A stretch of 64,000 nt of DNA from JBALVT01 sp047612385. GTDB taxonomy: Bacteria > Pseudomonadota > Gammaproteobacteria > Pseudomonadales > Halieaceae. This document shows positions 1 through 8,417 of this stretch, one piece after another. Under the pieces are notes generated by a model. That model was not told where the DNA came from. It did not search any database and saw only the letters and a list, made by a program, of their open reading frames with translations. The DNA lies in NCBI GenBank assembly GCA_047612385.1, contig JBLGAR010000002.1, positions 32,265-96,264 on the forward strand. Direction: 5' to 3'. Every line of letters starts with the position of its first letter. The stretch's first letter is position 1. Both the position numbers and the translations under genes were made by a program.

Positions 1-2
1 TC

Positions 3-308
3 CTGACCTGGACTGGAAAGTCAAACCCAGCGGCCAATAATCTACTAGTTGAGAATCACATTGTACTGGTCGACTTGGGTGACCTTGTGGCGACAATGGC
101 CGATGCCTGGACAGAAATTGATGCTAGCCAGGAAGGATCAAGAAGACATCGCGGGATCAATTTCGTGTCCGGGCCTTCAAGCACTGCGGACATCGATTTC
201 CAACTCATCATGGGCGCCCATGGCCCGCGCAGTTGGCACGTGGTATTGATAGGCGATTTACCCGACGACACTCTGGACAACGCCAGAGACATTGCCGGAT
301 TGATCTAG
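3..308 (+). CDS. LutC/YkgG-like LUD-domain protein, 3' end only
   Basis: The frame is open from the first bases of the window to a TAG at 306-308, so the 5' part lies outside. The visible C-terminal part has the hallmarks of the LUD (DUF162) fold of lactate utilisation protein C: a V-L-V-D-L-G-D segment, then SGPSSTADID, then a G-x-H-G-P-R motif followed by a W-H-V-V-L-I-G-D strand. In this family the SGPS-TADIE and HGP motifs are the most conserved parts. LutC works with LutA and LutB in L-lactate oxidation, and those genes, if present, would be upstream of the window. It converges on the SYLF gene, whose stop codon is only a few bases away. Family call is firm; the substrate is inferred from the family. 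Confidence 0.75.
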   Translation: MTWTGKSNPAANNLLVENHIVLVDLGDLVATMADAWTEIDASQEGSRRHRGINFVSGPSSTADIDFQLIMGAHGPRSWHVVLIGDLPDDTLDNARDIAGLI

Positions 309-311
309 GAC

Positions 312-884
312 TTACGATTTCGTATAGCTATACTTTTGTCCACCCAGAACCGCCTCATACATCAAACCGCCCTTGGCGATCGTAAAAATAGCCATTCCCT
401 TTCGATATCCCGCACTCACAGTCGAAGCATTATTGGAACCACCACTGACACCCGCCGATGCACCACCACCGGTATTGGCAGTAACCGATACACCTGCAGT
501 AATCGCCACTGCTGTAGCCTGAGCACTGAATTCAAAATTGCCCGACGTAAATTCATTCAAAGCGCGCTCGTCTTCAAAAAACACGATCTGGCTAAAGGCC
601 TGTGCACCCAGTTGAAAACCAATGGTGACCTGGCTCATGCTGGACGTTCCCAGCAAGGCGCCCTGGGCGTAAACCTGACCCTGACCATGTGCCCCCCCTA
701 GACCGATACCGCCTTTGCCGATAGTGGGAAAAATCGCATAGCCGTAAGCGCCTTCAAAGTAAGCCGCACTCTCGCCGGCATTTTGAAAAGAGTCCATAGC
801 TTCGCTGTACTTATCAGCCCAAGTCGGTGCAGCCAAGCCTGAGACCACTAAAAGTAGCAAAAAAATCTGAACTTTTCTAATCAT
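312..884 (-). CDS. Secreted SYLF/Ysc84-domain lipid-binding protein
   Basis: A 190-residue protein with a Sec signal peptide (residues 1-23, ending A-x-A just before DKYSEA). The rest matches the SYLF domain: Y-A-I-F-P-T-I-G-K-G-G-I-G-L-G-G near residue 50, and a Gly/Ala/Ser-rich segment with T-A-G-V-S-V-T and a G-x-A-I-F-T-I-A-K-G-G-L-M-Y-E motif near the C-terminus. The family binds phosphoinositides and actin in eukaryotes; bacterial members are exported and mostly uncharacterised. The start is an ATG with GGAG about 8 bases upstream. It follows ppc with about 50 bases between, so it may be the last gene of the eda-gap-ppc transcription unit or have its own promoter. No lipobox is visible. 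Confidence 0.8.
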   Translation of the reverse strand: MIRKVQIFLLLLVVSGLAAPTWADKYSEAMDSFQNAGESAAYFEGAYGYAIFPTIGKGGIGLGGAHGQGQVYAQGALLGTSSMSQVTIGFQLGAQAFSQIVFFEDERALNEFTSGNFEFSAQATAVAITAGVSVTANTGGGASAGVSGGSNNASTVSAGYRKGMAIFTIAKGGLMYEAVLGGQKYSYTKS

Positions 885-934
885 GAGAAATTCTCCAATG
901 CAGTAAAGAGTACGATGATTGATTCGTTAACGAC

Positions 935-3568
935 CTAGCCGGTGTTTCGCATACCCGCAGCAACACCTGCGATGGTCACCATTATAGCCTGTTCCAACAA
1001 AGGTTGGGGGCTTTTACGATTCCGAAACAGTAGTTCCGCCTGTAAAACGTTTAGAGGATCTGTATAGATATTGCGCAGTTTTATCGATTCGCGAATCCAG
1101 GGCTGATCACCCAAAAATTCTTCGGCTCCGGTCACTTCCAGAACCACCTTTGAATCGTTAGCGAGCTGATCTCTAAGGGCAACTCCCAGGGGCCGCAGCC
1201 TTTCATCCACCAGTCGATCATCGTAGTAAGCGGACAACTGCGCGTCAGCTTTAGAAAACACCATTTCCAGCATGGCCAATCGTGTAGCGAAAAAAGGCCA
1301 GGTCCTGACCATTTCTCGCAGAGAGTCTCCCTCACCACTTTCCAATAATTTGCCCAATGCTGCGCCGGCACCCAGCCAGGCCGGCAACATCAAGCGATTC
1401 TGCGACCAGGCAAAAATCCAGGGGATGGCGCGCAGGCTTTCGATACCGCCACTGCCAGCACGCCGAGCGGGACGAGAACCCAGGGGCAATTTCCCCAATT
1501 CCTGCTCCGGCGTTGCACTTCGAAAATATTCTACAAAATTCTTTTCGCCTCTGACCGTCGCTCTATAGACCGTACAAGATTCCTCGGCGAGCTTATCCAT
1601 TATCACCCGCCAGTCATAATGCGGGGCCGGAGGTGTCAGCAAATTAGCTTTGAAAATGGCGCTGGTATAGAGGGCCAGCGTCTTCACTGCCAATGAAGTG
1701 AGGCCCAGCTTGGCGCGTATCATCTCGCCCTGTTCGGTTACCCGAAGTCCGTGTGCGAGGGTTCCCGGTGGTTGAGATAACAGTGCCGCGTGTGCCGGCG
1801 CCCCTCCCCTGCCGATAGTACCGCCTCGACCATGAAAAAGAGTTAACTCCACGTCGTGTTCTGCGCACACTGCCAACAAGTTTTCCTGGGCCGTGTATTG
1901 CGCCCATGAGGCTGCCAACACGCCCGCATCCTTGGCGGAGTCGGAGTAACCGATCATAACCATCAGTCGACCGTTAATGTACTTGCAATAAGATTCTTCG
2001 CTTAACAGTGACTCAATCACCTGTTTCGATCTCGTCAGGTCATCGAGGGTTTCAAATAGAGGTGCTACCTGTAAATTAAAAGGACAACCGAACTCTTTCA
2101 ACAACAACATGACCGACAATACATCGGAGGGCTGTCTCGCCATGGAAATAACATAGGCACCAAGGGCTTCCTCGGGCTGCGTTACCACAACCGCAAAAGT
2201 ATCGAGCACTTCTTGAACCGACTCACTGGGATGCCAGGTCGCGGGAATCAGTGGACGCGGGTTGGCCAGCTCTCGTAACAAAAACGACTGCCTGGCGGGT
2301 TCGTCCCACTCCGCGTAATTACCGAGTCCAAGAAAAGGTGTTAGCTGCTCAAACACCTCGGTGTGTCTGGCGCTGTCCTGGCGAATATCATGACGCACCA
2401 GGTGCAGACCAAAACACTTAACCAGCCGCAATACATCCAACAGCTTGCCATCGGCAATGGCATCCATTCCGCAATTTCGCATTGACTGATAGCACGCGTG
2501 CAGCGGATCCCACAGTTGATCAACGCGCTCGACTGTATCCGAATCGAGCGGGTCCAGGCCGTCGAGTTCAGCTTCTATCGCCAGAAGTGTTCGCCTCAGC
2601 TTCTCTCTCAGTGGGCGCAGAATTGCACGGTAAGGTTCATGGGCACCACCGGCCAGAGCGCTCAACTGATCATCACAATGTGTCATCGACAGCTCATCGA
2701 CCAAATGAATAACATCTCTCAAATAAAGATCAGCTGCCTTCCAGCGACTCAGTAGCATCACCTGCCGCGTGATCGTGGCCGTCACATTGGGGTTTCCATC
2801 ACGATCACCACCCATCCAGGAAACAAACTTCACGGGGGCGGCCTCGATGGGCAAGCCCATATCGAAATTATCTAACAAAGTGCGATCGAGCCTGCGCAGG
2901 AACTCAGGCACAGCGCGCCATAGTGAATCTTCAACAACGGCAAAACCCCACTTGGCCTCGTCAACCGGAGTCGGCCGTTCCTGGCGAAAATCGTAGCCGT
3001 ACCAAATCTGGGCTATAAGCTCACGTAAACGATTGTGAATTTGGCGTTCTTCCCGCGGCGTTAAACCCTGCAATTCAAGCTGGCTTAGACAGCGAGAGAT
3101 CTCACTGTGTTTGTGAATGAGGGTTCGTCGAGTAATTTCAGTGGGGTGAGCAGTGAGAACCAACTCGATTTTCAAGGCGCTAAACTCTTCAGTGATCGCA
3201 TCCGCACTGACGCCTCGTTCGATCAATTCCAGCACCGTAGAGGCGAGTGTTTCGGAGGCGGATAACAAAGGATCCATTTCTCTGGAAACCGTGTGGTGTT
3301 GATCCGCTATATTCGCCAGATTAAGAAACTGGCTGAACGCGCGCGCCACAGGCACCAACTCGTCATTTTCGAGATTTCGTAAAACCTGGAGGAGATTTTC
3401 CCGGGCCTCATCGTCGCCGTCGCGCGAAGACTTGGACAGTCCGCGAATTTGCTCTACGAGTTCGAGAAATTCTTCGCCCTGTGCATTGGCGATGGTTTCT
3501 CCCAACATACGACCCAAAAAACTCACATTACTTCTTAGCGATGAATAATCTGCTTCATCAGTTACCAC
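935..3568 (-). CDS. ppc: Phosphoenolpyruvate carboxylase
   Basis: Fixes bicarbonate on PEP to give oxaloacetate, refilling the TCA cycle from lower glycolysis. About 877 residues, full family length. Visible signatures: VLTAHPTE near residue 135 with the catalytic His, M-G-G-D-R-D-G-N-P-N-V-T, G-Y-S-D-S-A-K-D-A-G, the glycine-rich loop F-H-G-R-G-G-T-I-G-R-G-G, the Q-N-R-L-M-L-P-A-W motif and the conserved C-terminal R-N-T-G. A GTG at 3568 is preferred because GGGAG sits 7 bases before it; a TTG two codons upstream overlaps that ribosome site. It begins about 35 bases after the gap gene on the same strand, which places it in the eda-gap operon. That arrangement is less usual than a free-standing ppc. 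Confidence 0.95.
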   Translation of the reverse strand: MVTDEADYSSLRSNVSFLGRMLGETIANAQGEEFLELVEQIRGLSKSSRDGDDEARENLLQVLRNLENDELVPVARAFSQFLNLANIADQHHTVSREMDPLLSASETLASTVLELIERGVSADAITEEFSALKIELVLTAHPTEITRRTLIHKHSEISRCLSQLELQGLTPREERQIHNRLRELIAQIWYGYDFRQERPTPVDEAKWGFAVVEDSLWRAVPEFLRRLDRTLLDNFDMGLPIEAAPVKFVSWMGGDRDGNPNVTATITRQVMLLSRWKAADLYLRDVIHLVDELSMTHCDDQLSALAGGAHEPYRAILRPLREKLRRTLLAIEAELDGLDPLDSDTVERVDQLWDPLHACYQSMRNCGMDAIADGKLLDVLRLVKCFGLHLVRHDIRQDSARHTEVFEQLTPFLGLGNYAEWDEPARQSFLLRELANPRPLIPATWHPSESVQEVLDTFAVVVTQPEEALGAYVISMARQPSDVLSVMLLLKEFGCPFNLQVAPLFETLDDLTRSKQVIESLLSEESYCKYINGRLMVMIGYSDSAKDAGVLAASWAQYTAQENLLAVCAEHDVELTLFHGRGGTIGRGGAPAHAALLSQPPGTLAHGLRVTEQGEMIRAKLGLTSLAVKTLALYTSAIFKANLLTPPAPHYDWRVIMDKLAEESCTVYRATVRGEKNFVEYFRSATPEQELGKLPLGSRPARRAGSGGIESLRAIPWIFAWSQNRLMLPAWLGAGAALGKLLESGEGDSLREMVRTWPFFATRLAMLEMVFSKADAQLSAYYDDRLVDERLRPLGVALRDQLANDSKVVLEVTGAEEFLGDQPWIRESIKLRNIYTDPLNVLQAELLFRNRKSPQPLLEQAIMVTIAGVAAGMRNTG

Positions 3569-3604
3569 TTTCAATCTCCCGGGCCGTTTTTAGATATGGC
3601 TATG

Positions 3605-4606
3605 CTACGACCATTGTCCGATGCGAGCCAGCAAATCACAAACGCGACTTGAATAGGCCCACTCATTGTCGTACCAATTGAGGACTCTTAAATAGCGATC
3701 ACCTGTTACAGCGGTAAATCCGGCATCGTAGATTGAGGAGTGCGAGTCGCCGATAATATCCGAAGATACAATGGGCCTGTCGCTAAAGAGAAGAATCCCC
3801 TGCAGATCTTCTGACTCAGACGCCTCTTTCACGGCCTGATGAACCTCATCCACTGTCACCACAGTATCGAGTTTGACAAAAAAATCTACCACAGACCCAT
3901 CTGGGACAGGGACTCTCGACGCAATGCCATGCAGGCGGCCTTGCAGCTCGGGAAGAACCTCGCCCACCGCTTTGGCAGCTCCGGTTGAAGTGGGAATAAT
4001 ATTCTCCGCCGCAGCGCGACTGCGCCGCCAGTCAGAATGAGGCACGTCAGCCAGGCGCTGATCATTGGTGTAGGCATGTACCGTATTGATAACGCCCTCG
4101 ACAATACCAAATTTCTCATTGAGCACTTTAGCCATTGGCGCTAAGCAGTTCGTGGTGCAACTGGCATTGGATATAATCCGATGCTCTGGCAGTAAGCCGG
4201 CATGGTTTACCCCCAGTACTACGGTGTAATCAATCGGCTCAGCGGCGGGAACGGTCAGTATGACTCTCTTGGCACCCGCAGTAAGATGCATCTTTAATTG
4301 CTCGCGCTTGCGAAAAACACCGGTGGACTCCACCACGGCGTCTATGCCCATCTCATCCCAGGGCAAATCTGCTGGATTTCTTTCGCTCAGCAACTTCACT
4401 CGGCCCTTGGGCGTTACAAAGTGGCCGTCCTCCAAGGTAAGACTCTTTCCAAAGGGGCCCATGATGGTGTCATAGTTCAACAAATATCGGAGAGTATCGT
4501 AATCAAACAGATCGTTAATGGCGACTACATCAACACCCTCCACTTCTTCCAACACCCGAAAAACAGATCGACCGATTCGACCAAAGCCGTTAATTGCAAC
4601 TCTCAT
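3605..4606 (-). CDS. gap: Type I glyceraldehyde-3-phosphate dehydrogenase (active form)
   Basis: Oxidises glyceraldehyde-3-phosphate to 1,3-bisphosphoglycerate with NAD. The Rossmann start I-N-G-F-G-R-I-G-R is at residues 5-13. The catalytic S-N-A-S-C-T-T-N-C and the assisting His in T-V-H-A-Y-T-N-D-Q are both intact, and the C-terminal W-Y-D-N-E-W-A-Y-S motif is present. 333 residues is standard. The ATG at 4606 overlaps the stop of the upstream paralogue (TGATG) and has AGGAGG 7 bases before it; a GTG one codon upstream is the only alternative. Coupled overlap with the cysteine-less paralogue suggests that the two proteins are made together, possibly as a heterotetramer (inference). Confidence 0.93.
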   Translation of the reverse strand: MRVAINGFGRIGRSVFRVLEEVEGVDVVAINDLFDYDTLRYLLNYDTIMGPFGKSLTLEDGHFVTPKGRVKLLSERNPADLPWDEMGIDAVVESTGVFRKREQLKMHLTAGAKRVILTVPAAEPIDYTVVLGVNHAGLLPEHRIISNASCTTNCLAPMAKVLNEKFGIVEGVINTVHAYTNDQRLADVPHSDWRRSRAAAENIIPTSTGAAKAVGEVLPELQGRLHGIASRVPVPDGSVVDFFVKLDTVVTVDEVHQAVKEASESEDLQGILLFSDRPIVSSDIIGDSHSSIYDAGFTAVTGDRYLRVLNWYDNEWAYSSRVCDLLARIGQWS

Positions 4607-5628
4607 CACGCCGCCTCCTGTTTCTGGTCCAGCTGTGCATAGAGCCTCACTACGTCGAGTAAGCGCGCCGCGTGACCCTGGTTTTCGTACCAGCTGAGTG
4701 ATTTAATAATATTATTTCCCGCCTTGATGGTGCCCTTCGTGTCGAACAGCAGGGAGTGCGGATTGCCGATGATGTCCGAGGAAACAATAGGATCCTCGAC
4801 AACATCGACGATGCCTTTATAAGCACTGATACTTTCGCGCATGAGGTTGTTGATATCCTCCGCACCGACCGCGCTATCTTCCATCACCAGATTTACATCC
4901 AGAAGACAGCCCTCATGAATAGGAACATTGAGGGCGGAGGTAATAACCTTGCCTTCGAATTGGGGAAGCACCTGCCCCAACCACAAACCCGCGTCGTGAC
5001 TGTTGGGAATAATATTTTTTGCCGCCGAGCGACTGCGACGATAATCACTGCCGGCGTAGTCCTGAAGCGCCTGATCGGATGTATAGGAATGGACTGTTGT
5101 CATGGTTGCGCATTCAATAGCGAATTTTTGAGACAGAATATGCAGCAGCAAACACAGGGCCGTTGTCGTACCTGAACCGGCCGATATCATTTGATCACTC
5201 GCGCGTATTTCATTGCCGTTAATACCGGGCATAACGATGCGGTCGATGTGATCAGAAGGTAGAGTTCGCAACACAACTCGGGGGGCGCCATTCCCGAGGT
5301 GCCCCTCCATATCACTGCGCTGGCGAAACTTCCCCGTCGAGTCGATAACGGCATCCACATCAAAAATATCCCAGGGCATCTCGGAAGGTAAGTCCGTGGG
5401 CATTAGTCGCGCTTTAAATCGGGGGTTGACCAGAAAATTCCCTTCCAGCAGATGTCGCTCAGGATTATCAACCTCAGAGCACAACAAATAATGGAGAATG
5501 TCCGCCTTGCCGATATCGGCGATGGCTACAACTTCTATATCGTCACTCAAAGAGGCTAGATCGTAGAGCTGCCTACCCGTTTGGCCAAAGCCCATAATGC
5601 CCAGGCGTATTGTTTTGCGATCGCTCAT
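4606..5628 (-). CDS. GAPDH-family protein lacking the catalytic cysteine
   Basis: Clearly a GAPDH paralogue of 340 residues: M-G-F-G-Q-T-G-R-Q Rossmann start, T-V-H-S-Y-T-S-D-Q with the assisting His, Y-R-R-S-R-S-A-A-K-N-I-I-P, D-P-I-V-S-S-D-I-I-G-N-P-H-S and S-W-Y-E-N-Q-G near the end. Where active enzymes have S-N-A-S-C-T-T-N-C this one reads S-A-G-S-G-T-T-T-A: the nucleophilic Cys is Gly153 (GGT at 5170-5172), and the Asn and second Cys are also lost. Phosphorylating GAPDH activity through a thiohemiacetal is therefore not expected. The reading frame is otherwise undamaged, with AGGAG before the ATG. Possible roles are regulatory subunit, NAD or metabolite sensor, or a different reaction; none is shown by sequence. 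Confidence 0.88.
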   Translation of the reverse strand: MSDRKTIRLGIMGFGQTGRQLYDLASLSDDIEVVAIADIGKADILHYLLCSEVDNPERHLLEGNFLVNPRFKARLMPTDLPSEMPWDIFDVDAVIDSTGKFRQRSDMEGHLGNGAPRVVLRTLPSDHIDRIVMPGINGNEIRASDQMISAGSGTTTALCLLLHILSQKFAIECATMTTVHSYTSDQALQDYAGSDYRRSRSAAKNIIPNSHDAGLWLGQVLPQFEGKVITSALNVPIHEGCLLDVNLVMEDSAVGAEDINNLMRESISAYKGIVDVVEDPIVSSDIIGNPHSLLFDTKGTIKAGNNIIKSLSWYENQGHAARLLDVVRLYAQLDQKQEAA

Positions 5629-5676
5629 TGCGCTCTCCTGTACTGATTTGTTGGCTTGTATGACTTACTGATCTTG

Positions 5677-6288
5677 CTAGTTCATCGCCTCGTGTGCCAG
5701 ACGTTCAATCTCTGCCCAATTTTCGGCATCGACCAATTTATCTGCCACCATCCAGGAACCACCACAGCACACAACATTCGACAGAGCCAAAAACTCGCGG
5801 AAGTTAAACGGCGTCAAACCACCGGTGGGGCAAAACCGAACTTGGGGGAAAGGGCCACCCAGAGATTTCAATGTAGGGATGCCTCCGACTGCGACGGCTG
5901 GAAACAGCTTGAAGCACTCATATCCATAATCCAGGCCCAGCATAATCTCGGACGCGGTGGAGATGCCGGGAACAAAACCGACCTTAGTCTGTGATGCGGC
6001 GCGCAACAGGTTTTCGGTCAGACCGGGGCTGACGCAAAAATCCGCACCCGCTGCCACAGCTGCCTCAAACTCAGCAGGATTGGTAACCGTGCCTGCAGCA
6101 ATCAACAAATTGGGAACCTGCGCCTTCACAGCGGCTATACACTCCAGCGCCGCGTCAGTTCTCAGGGTGATTTCAACCGCTTTCATCCCGCCTTTGGCCA
6201 GAGCGCGCGAAAGCGCAACGGTTGATTCGACATTCCTGACGGTCACGACCGGCAATACTCGACACTCGGAAAGTAGAGTTTGATCCAT
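5677..6288 (-). CDS. eda: 2-keto-3-deoxy-6-phosphogluconate aldolase
   Basis: Cleaves KDPG to pyruvate and glyceraldehyde-3-phosphate, the last step unique to the Entner-Doudoroff pathway, and feeds the gap gene next to it. About 203 residues, class I aldolase barrel: R-V-L-P-V-V near the start, V-E-I-T-L-R-T with the catalytic Glu, G-A-G-T-V-type motif A-A-G-T-V-T, F-C-V-S-P-G, and the Schiff-base Lys in C-F-K-L-F-P-A, followed by R-F-C-P-T-G-G. The ATG at 6288 is chosen because GAGG lies about 8 bases before it; a TTG five codons earlier overlaps this site. First gene of the minus-strand carbon operon, with a HexR-like operator 19 bases upstream of the start. edd and zwf are not in this window. 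Confidence 0.93.
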   Translation of the reverse strand: MDQTLLSECRVLPVVTVRNVESTVALSRALAKGGMKAVEITLRTDAALECIAAVKAQVPNLLIAAGTVTNPAEFEAAVAAGADFCVSPGLTENLLRAASQTKVGFVPGISTASEIMLGLDYGYECFKLFPAVAVGGIPTLKSLGGPFPQVRFCPTGGLTPFNFREFLALSNVVCCGGSWMVADKLVDAENWAEIERLAHEAMN

Positions 6289-6306
6289 AAACAAATACCT
6301 CAATAA

Positions 6307-6321
6307 TGTAATTTAACTACA
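6307..6321. promoter_or_regulatory. HexR-like operator upstream of eda
   Basis: The 15 bases TGTAATTTAACTACA match the published gammaproteobacterial HexR pseudopalindrome TGTAATTAAATTACA at 13 of 15 positions. It sits 19 bases before the eda start codon and next to hexR, so binding could block transcription or early elongation of eda and the gap-ppc genes. KDPG is the known ligand of HexR. Confidence 0.75.
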
Positions 6322-6488
6322 TTTTCAAAAAACCGAAACAAGCATAAGTAGAGGTGATTGCAGCCTAGGTTTGTTAAATCCACCCTAGTTTTTCCCAGAA
6401 TATACCCATTTATCCGATTTTAATAGAGTCAAAATCGATAAATTCAGATAATTCCAAAGAGATGTGACTTAGGCTCTTGCAATATTTA

Positions 6489-6503
6489 TGTTGTTTTATT
6501 ACA
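6489..6503. promoter_or_regulatory. Second HexR-like operator, upstream of hexR
   Basis: TGTTGTTTTATTACA keeps the outer TGT and the full ATTACA half of the HexR palindrome (11 of 15 against the consensus, one clear mismatch if the central A/T positions are treated as degenerate). It lies 37 bases before the hexR ATG, a position suited to autoregulation. Weaker than the eda-side site. Confidence 0.55.
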
Positions 6504-6539
6504 TTCTAAGATATAGCCATCTCCCACCTCGGAGCCACC

Positions 6540-7382
6540 ATGTCCCTACTTGCGGATCTGCGCAACAGCCAGGCGAAACGAAGCAAGTCAGCCCACAAGC
6601 TGACCGCCTTTATTCTCAGTGACCCGAATTCCATTCTCTCCATGTCTATCGCCACGCTGGCCGGCGCAGTGGGTGTCAGCGAGCCTACCGTTAATCGCTT
6701 TTGCACTGGCCTGGGTCTCAAGGGTTTTCCGGATTTCAAGCTGAGCTTAGCTGCGGCTCTGGCAAGAACCCAACCCAGTATCACCCGAGATATTGAATCG
6801 GGAGACTCCATCAGTCATGTAGCGGCCAAGGTTTTTGAATCGACTCAAGCCAGCCTAAGTGCCACGCAAAACAACATCGATACCGCCGCTATTGAGAAAG
6901 TGGTAAATATATTTGCCCGCTCAAGATGCATTGTCTTGTGTGGGTTGGGAGCATCATCATCAGTGGCACTGGATGCCCAACACAAGCTGCTTAGATTCGA
7001 GACACCGGTCATTGCCCACACAGACCTGATAAACCAGCGCATGACCGCAGCCGGATTAGCGCCGGGGGATTGCCTGGTGTGTATCTCCTACACTGGGCGC
7101 ACCGGAGCGATGGTGGAGGTCTCCGCACTCGGCAAAGAAGCCGGCGCCACGATTATTGGCATTACCACAGCAAACTCTCCCCTGGCCGCCGTATGTGATG
7201 TAACACTAGCGGTAGAAGCGAGCGAAGATACCGAGCTTTACACCCCAATGACTTCACGTATCGCGCAACTGGTGCTGATCGACGTGCTCGCGACCTGCCT
7301 GGCACTCAAGAAAGGCCCAGAATTCTCGGCTCATCTGGCCAAACTTAAGCGGAGCCTTAAATCCACTCGCAAGGAAAAATAG
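6540..7382 (+). CDS. hexR: HexR, RpiR-family regulator of Entner-Doudoroff genes
   Basis: A 280-residue RpiR-type regulator: N-terminal HTH_6 domain (residues 1-77, with S-I-A-T-L-A-G-A-V-G-V-S-E-P-T-V-N-R-F as the recognition helix region) and a C-terminal SIS sugar-phosphate domain (about 120-255, with L-C-G-L-G-A-S-S-S-V-A and C-I-S-Y-T-G-R-T-G). HexR represses glucose and Entner-Doudoroff genes in many gammaproteobacteria and is released by KDPG. The divergent orientation to eda and the two operator-like palindromes between them support this identity over other RpiR members. ATG with GGAG 5 bases upstream. Confidence 0.9.
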   Translation: MSLLADLRNSQAKRSKSAHKLTAFILSDPNSILSMSIATLAGAVGVSEPTVNRFCTGLGLKGFPDFKLSLAAALARTQPSITRDIESGDSISHVAAKVFESTQASLSATQNNIDTAAIEKVVNIFARSRCIVLCGLGASSSVALDAQHKLLRFETPVIAHTDLINQRMTAAGLAPGDCLVCISYTGRTGAMVEVSALGKEAGATIIGITTANSPLAAVCDVTLAVEASEDTELYTPMTSRIAQLVLIDVLATCLALKKGPEFSAHLAKLKRSLKSTRKEK

Positions 7383-7397
7383 CCCGGGTGTTTTCGC

Positions 7398-8369
7398 TTA
7401 CAGCTTAGCCGGGTGAGTAAACAGCCAGCGATCCACAAACTCATCGCTGCGTTTGTTCAGCCAACGGGTGATAAGGGCCAACACCAACAAGGTGAACGCT
7501 ATGCGCATCCACAACACACCCGAATGATGCGCGCCAAGCAACATCATTAGCAGCGTATCTTCAATTAAGCTGTGGCACAGCGCGAGCATCGTCAACGAAG
7601 CAAATATATCCCGCCGGGACACATGGCCCAGCTCAGCTTCGCGAATCAGTAAACCGCCCCCAAAGGACAAACCGAGAGTCATACCGACTATAGTCATCGT
7701 GGTCGCCTCTCGCCCTATGCCCATTAGCCGCAGAACAGGCTCGAGGGCTGCGCTCAATAGCTTCTCGATGCCCAGCAAGCGAAGTATTTTTAGCCCACTC
7801 AACAAGCCTGTGATTATGAGCAATATCATGAGCAAATTCTGAGCCTGGGACACGAGCCAGGCTCCAAGGGTCGTATCACGCACTTCAGGCACCCAGGCCA
7901 ATTCGTTGGACTGCTCCAAGAAACCGCCGATGCTATAGACCTGGTGCGCCAACCAAGCCAGCAGCAGCGCACCAGCCAACCGTATGGTGACAGTCACGCC
8001 CAGCCGAATCCCCGCCCGCTGCGCGATACGGGCCTCAATGGGCAAACCATGGGATATCAGTAAGAGAATAGACAACACCGTTACCTGTGCGACGCTCAGG
8101 GTTTCACTGTGCGCCACATCGAAGAACACCAGCATGCCGGCATACAGATTGGTCATGATGGTGGTTGCCCACACGATACCCATCGATTCCGGCAGGCCAA
8201 TCAACACCATCGCCGGTGACAAGAACTGGCTTAGGTAAACCAGCATGCCCAATTCCTCCAGCGCTTTAACCACTAAGATCGTGGGAATCATAATCTTGTA
8301 CAGCGTCCAGGTGACGACAAAGATCTCACTGGCGAGTTCAGAGAAAACCTGTCTTGAAGTAGGACGCAT
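7398..8369 (-). CDS. Inner-membrane protein with nucleoside-recognition (Gate) domains
   Basis: About 323 residues, almost entirely hydrophobic, with roughly 8-9 membrane segments. Two halves resemble the Gate/nucleoside recognition fold of spore maturation protein A/B and YjiG/YjiH: the first with M-I-P-T-I-L-V-V-K-A-L-E-E-L-G, the second with G-L-S-F-G-G-G-L-L-I-R-E-A and L-C-H-S-L-I-E-D-T-L-L. The latter His/Glu motif is characteristic of this group. Transported substrate is unknown. ATG at 8369 is chosen over an adjoining TTG; no strong ribosome site is seen. It converges on hexR and is followed upstream by the GDPD gene on the same strand with about 50 bases between. Confidence 0.75.
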   Translation of the reverse strand: MRPTSRQVFSELASEIFVVTWTLYKIMIPTILVVKALEELGMLVYLSQFLSPAMVLIGLPESMGIVWATTIMTNLYAGMLVFFDVAHSETLSVAQVTVLSILLLISHGLPIEARIAQRAGIRLGVTVTIRLAGALLLAWLAHQVYSIGGFLEQSNELAWVPEVRDTTLGAWLVSQAQNLLMILLIITGLLSGLKILRLLGIEKLLSAALEPVLRLMGIGREATTMTIVGMTLGLSFGGGLLIREAELGHVSRRDIFASLTMLALCHSLIEDTLLMMLLGAHHSGVLWMRIAFTLLVLALITRWLNKRSDEFVDRWLFTHPAKL

Positions 8370-8417
8370 CAAACCGGTTTGGTAAGAGCGGTGCGTACGT
8401 CGTTTGGCATCGGCTGG

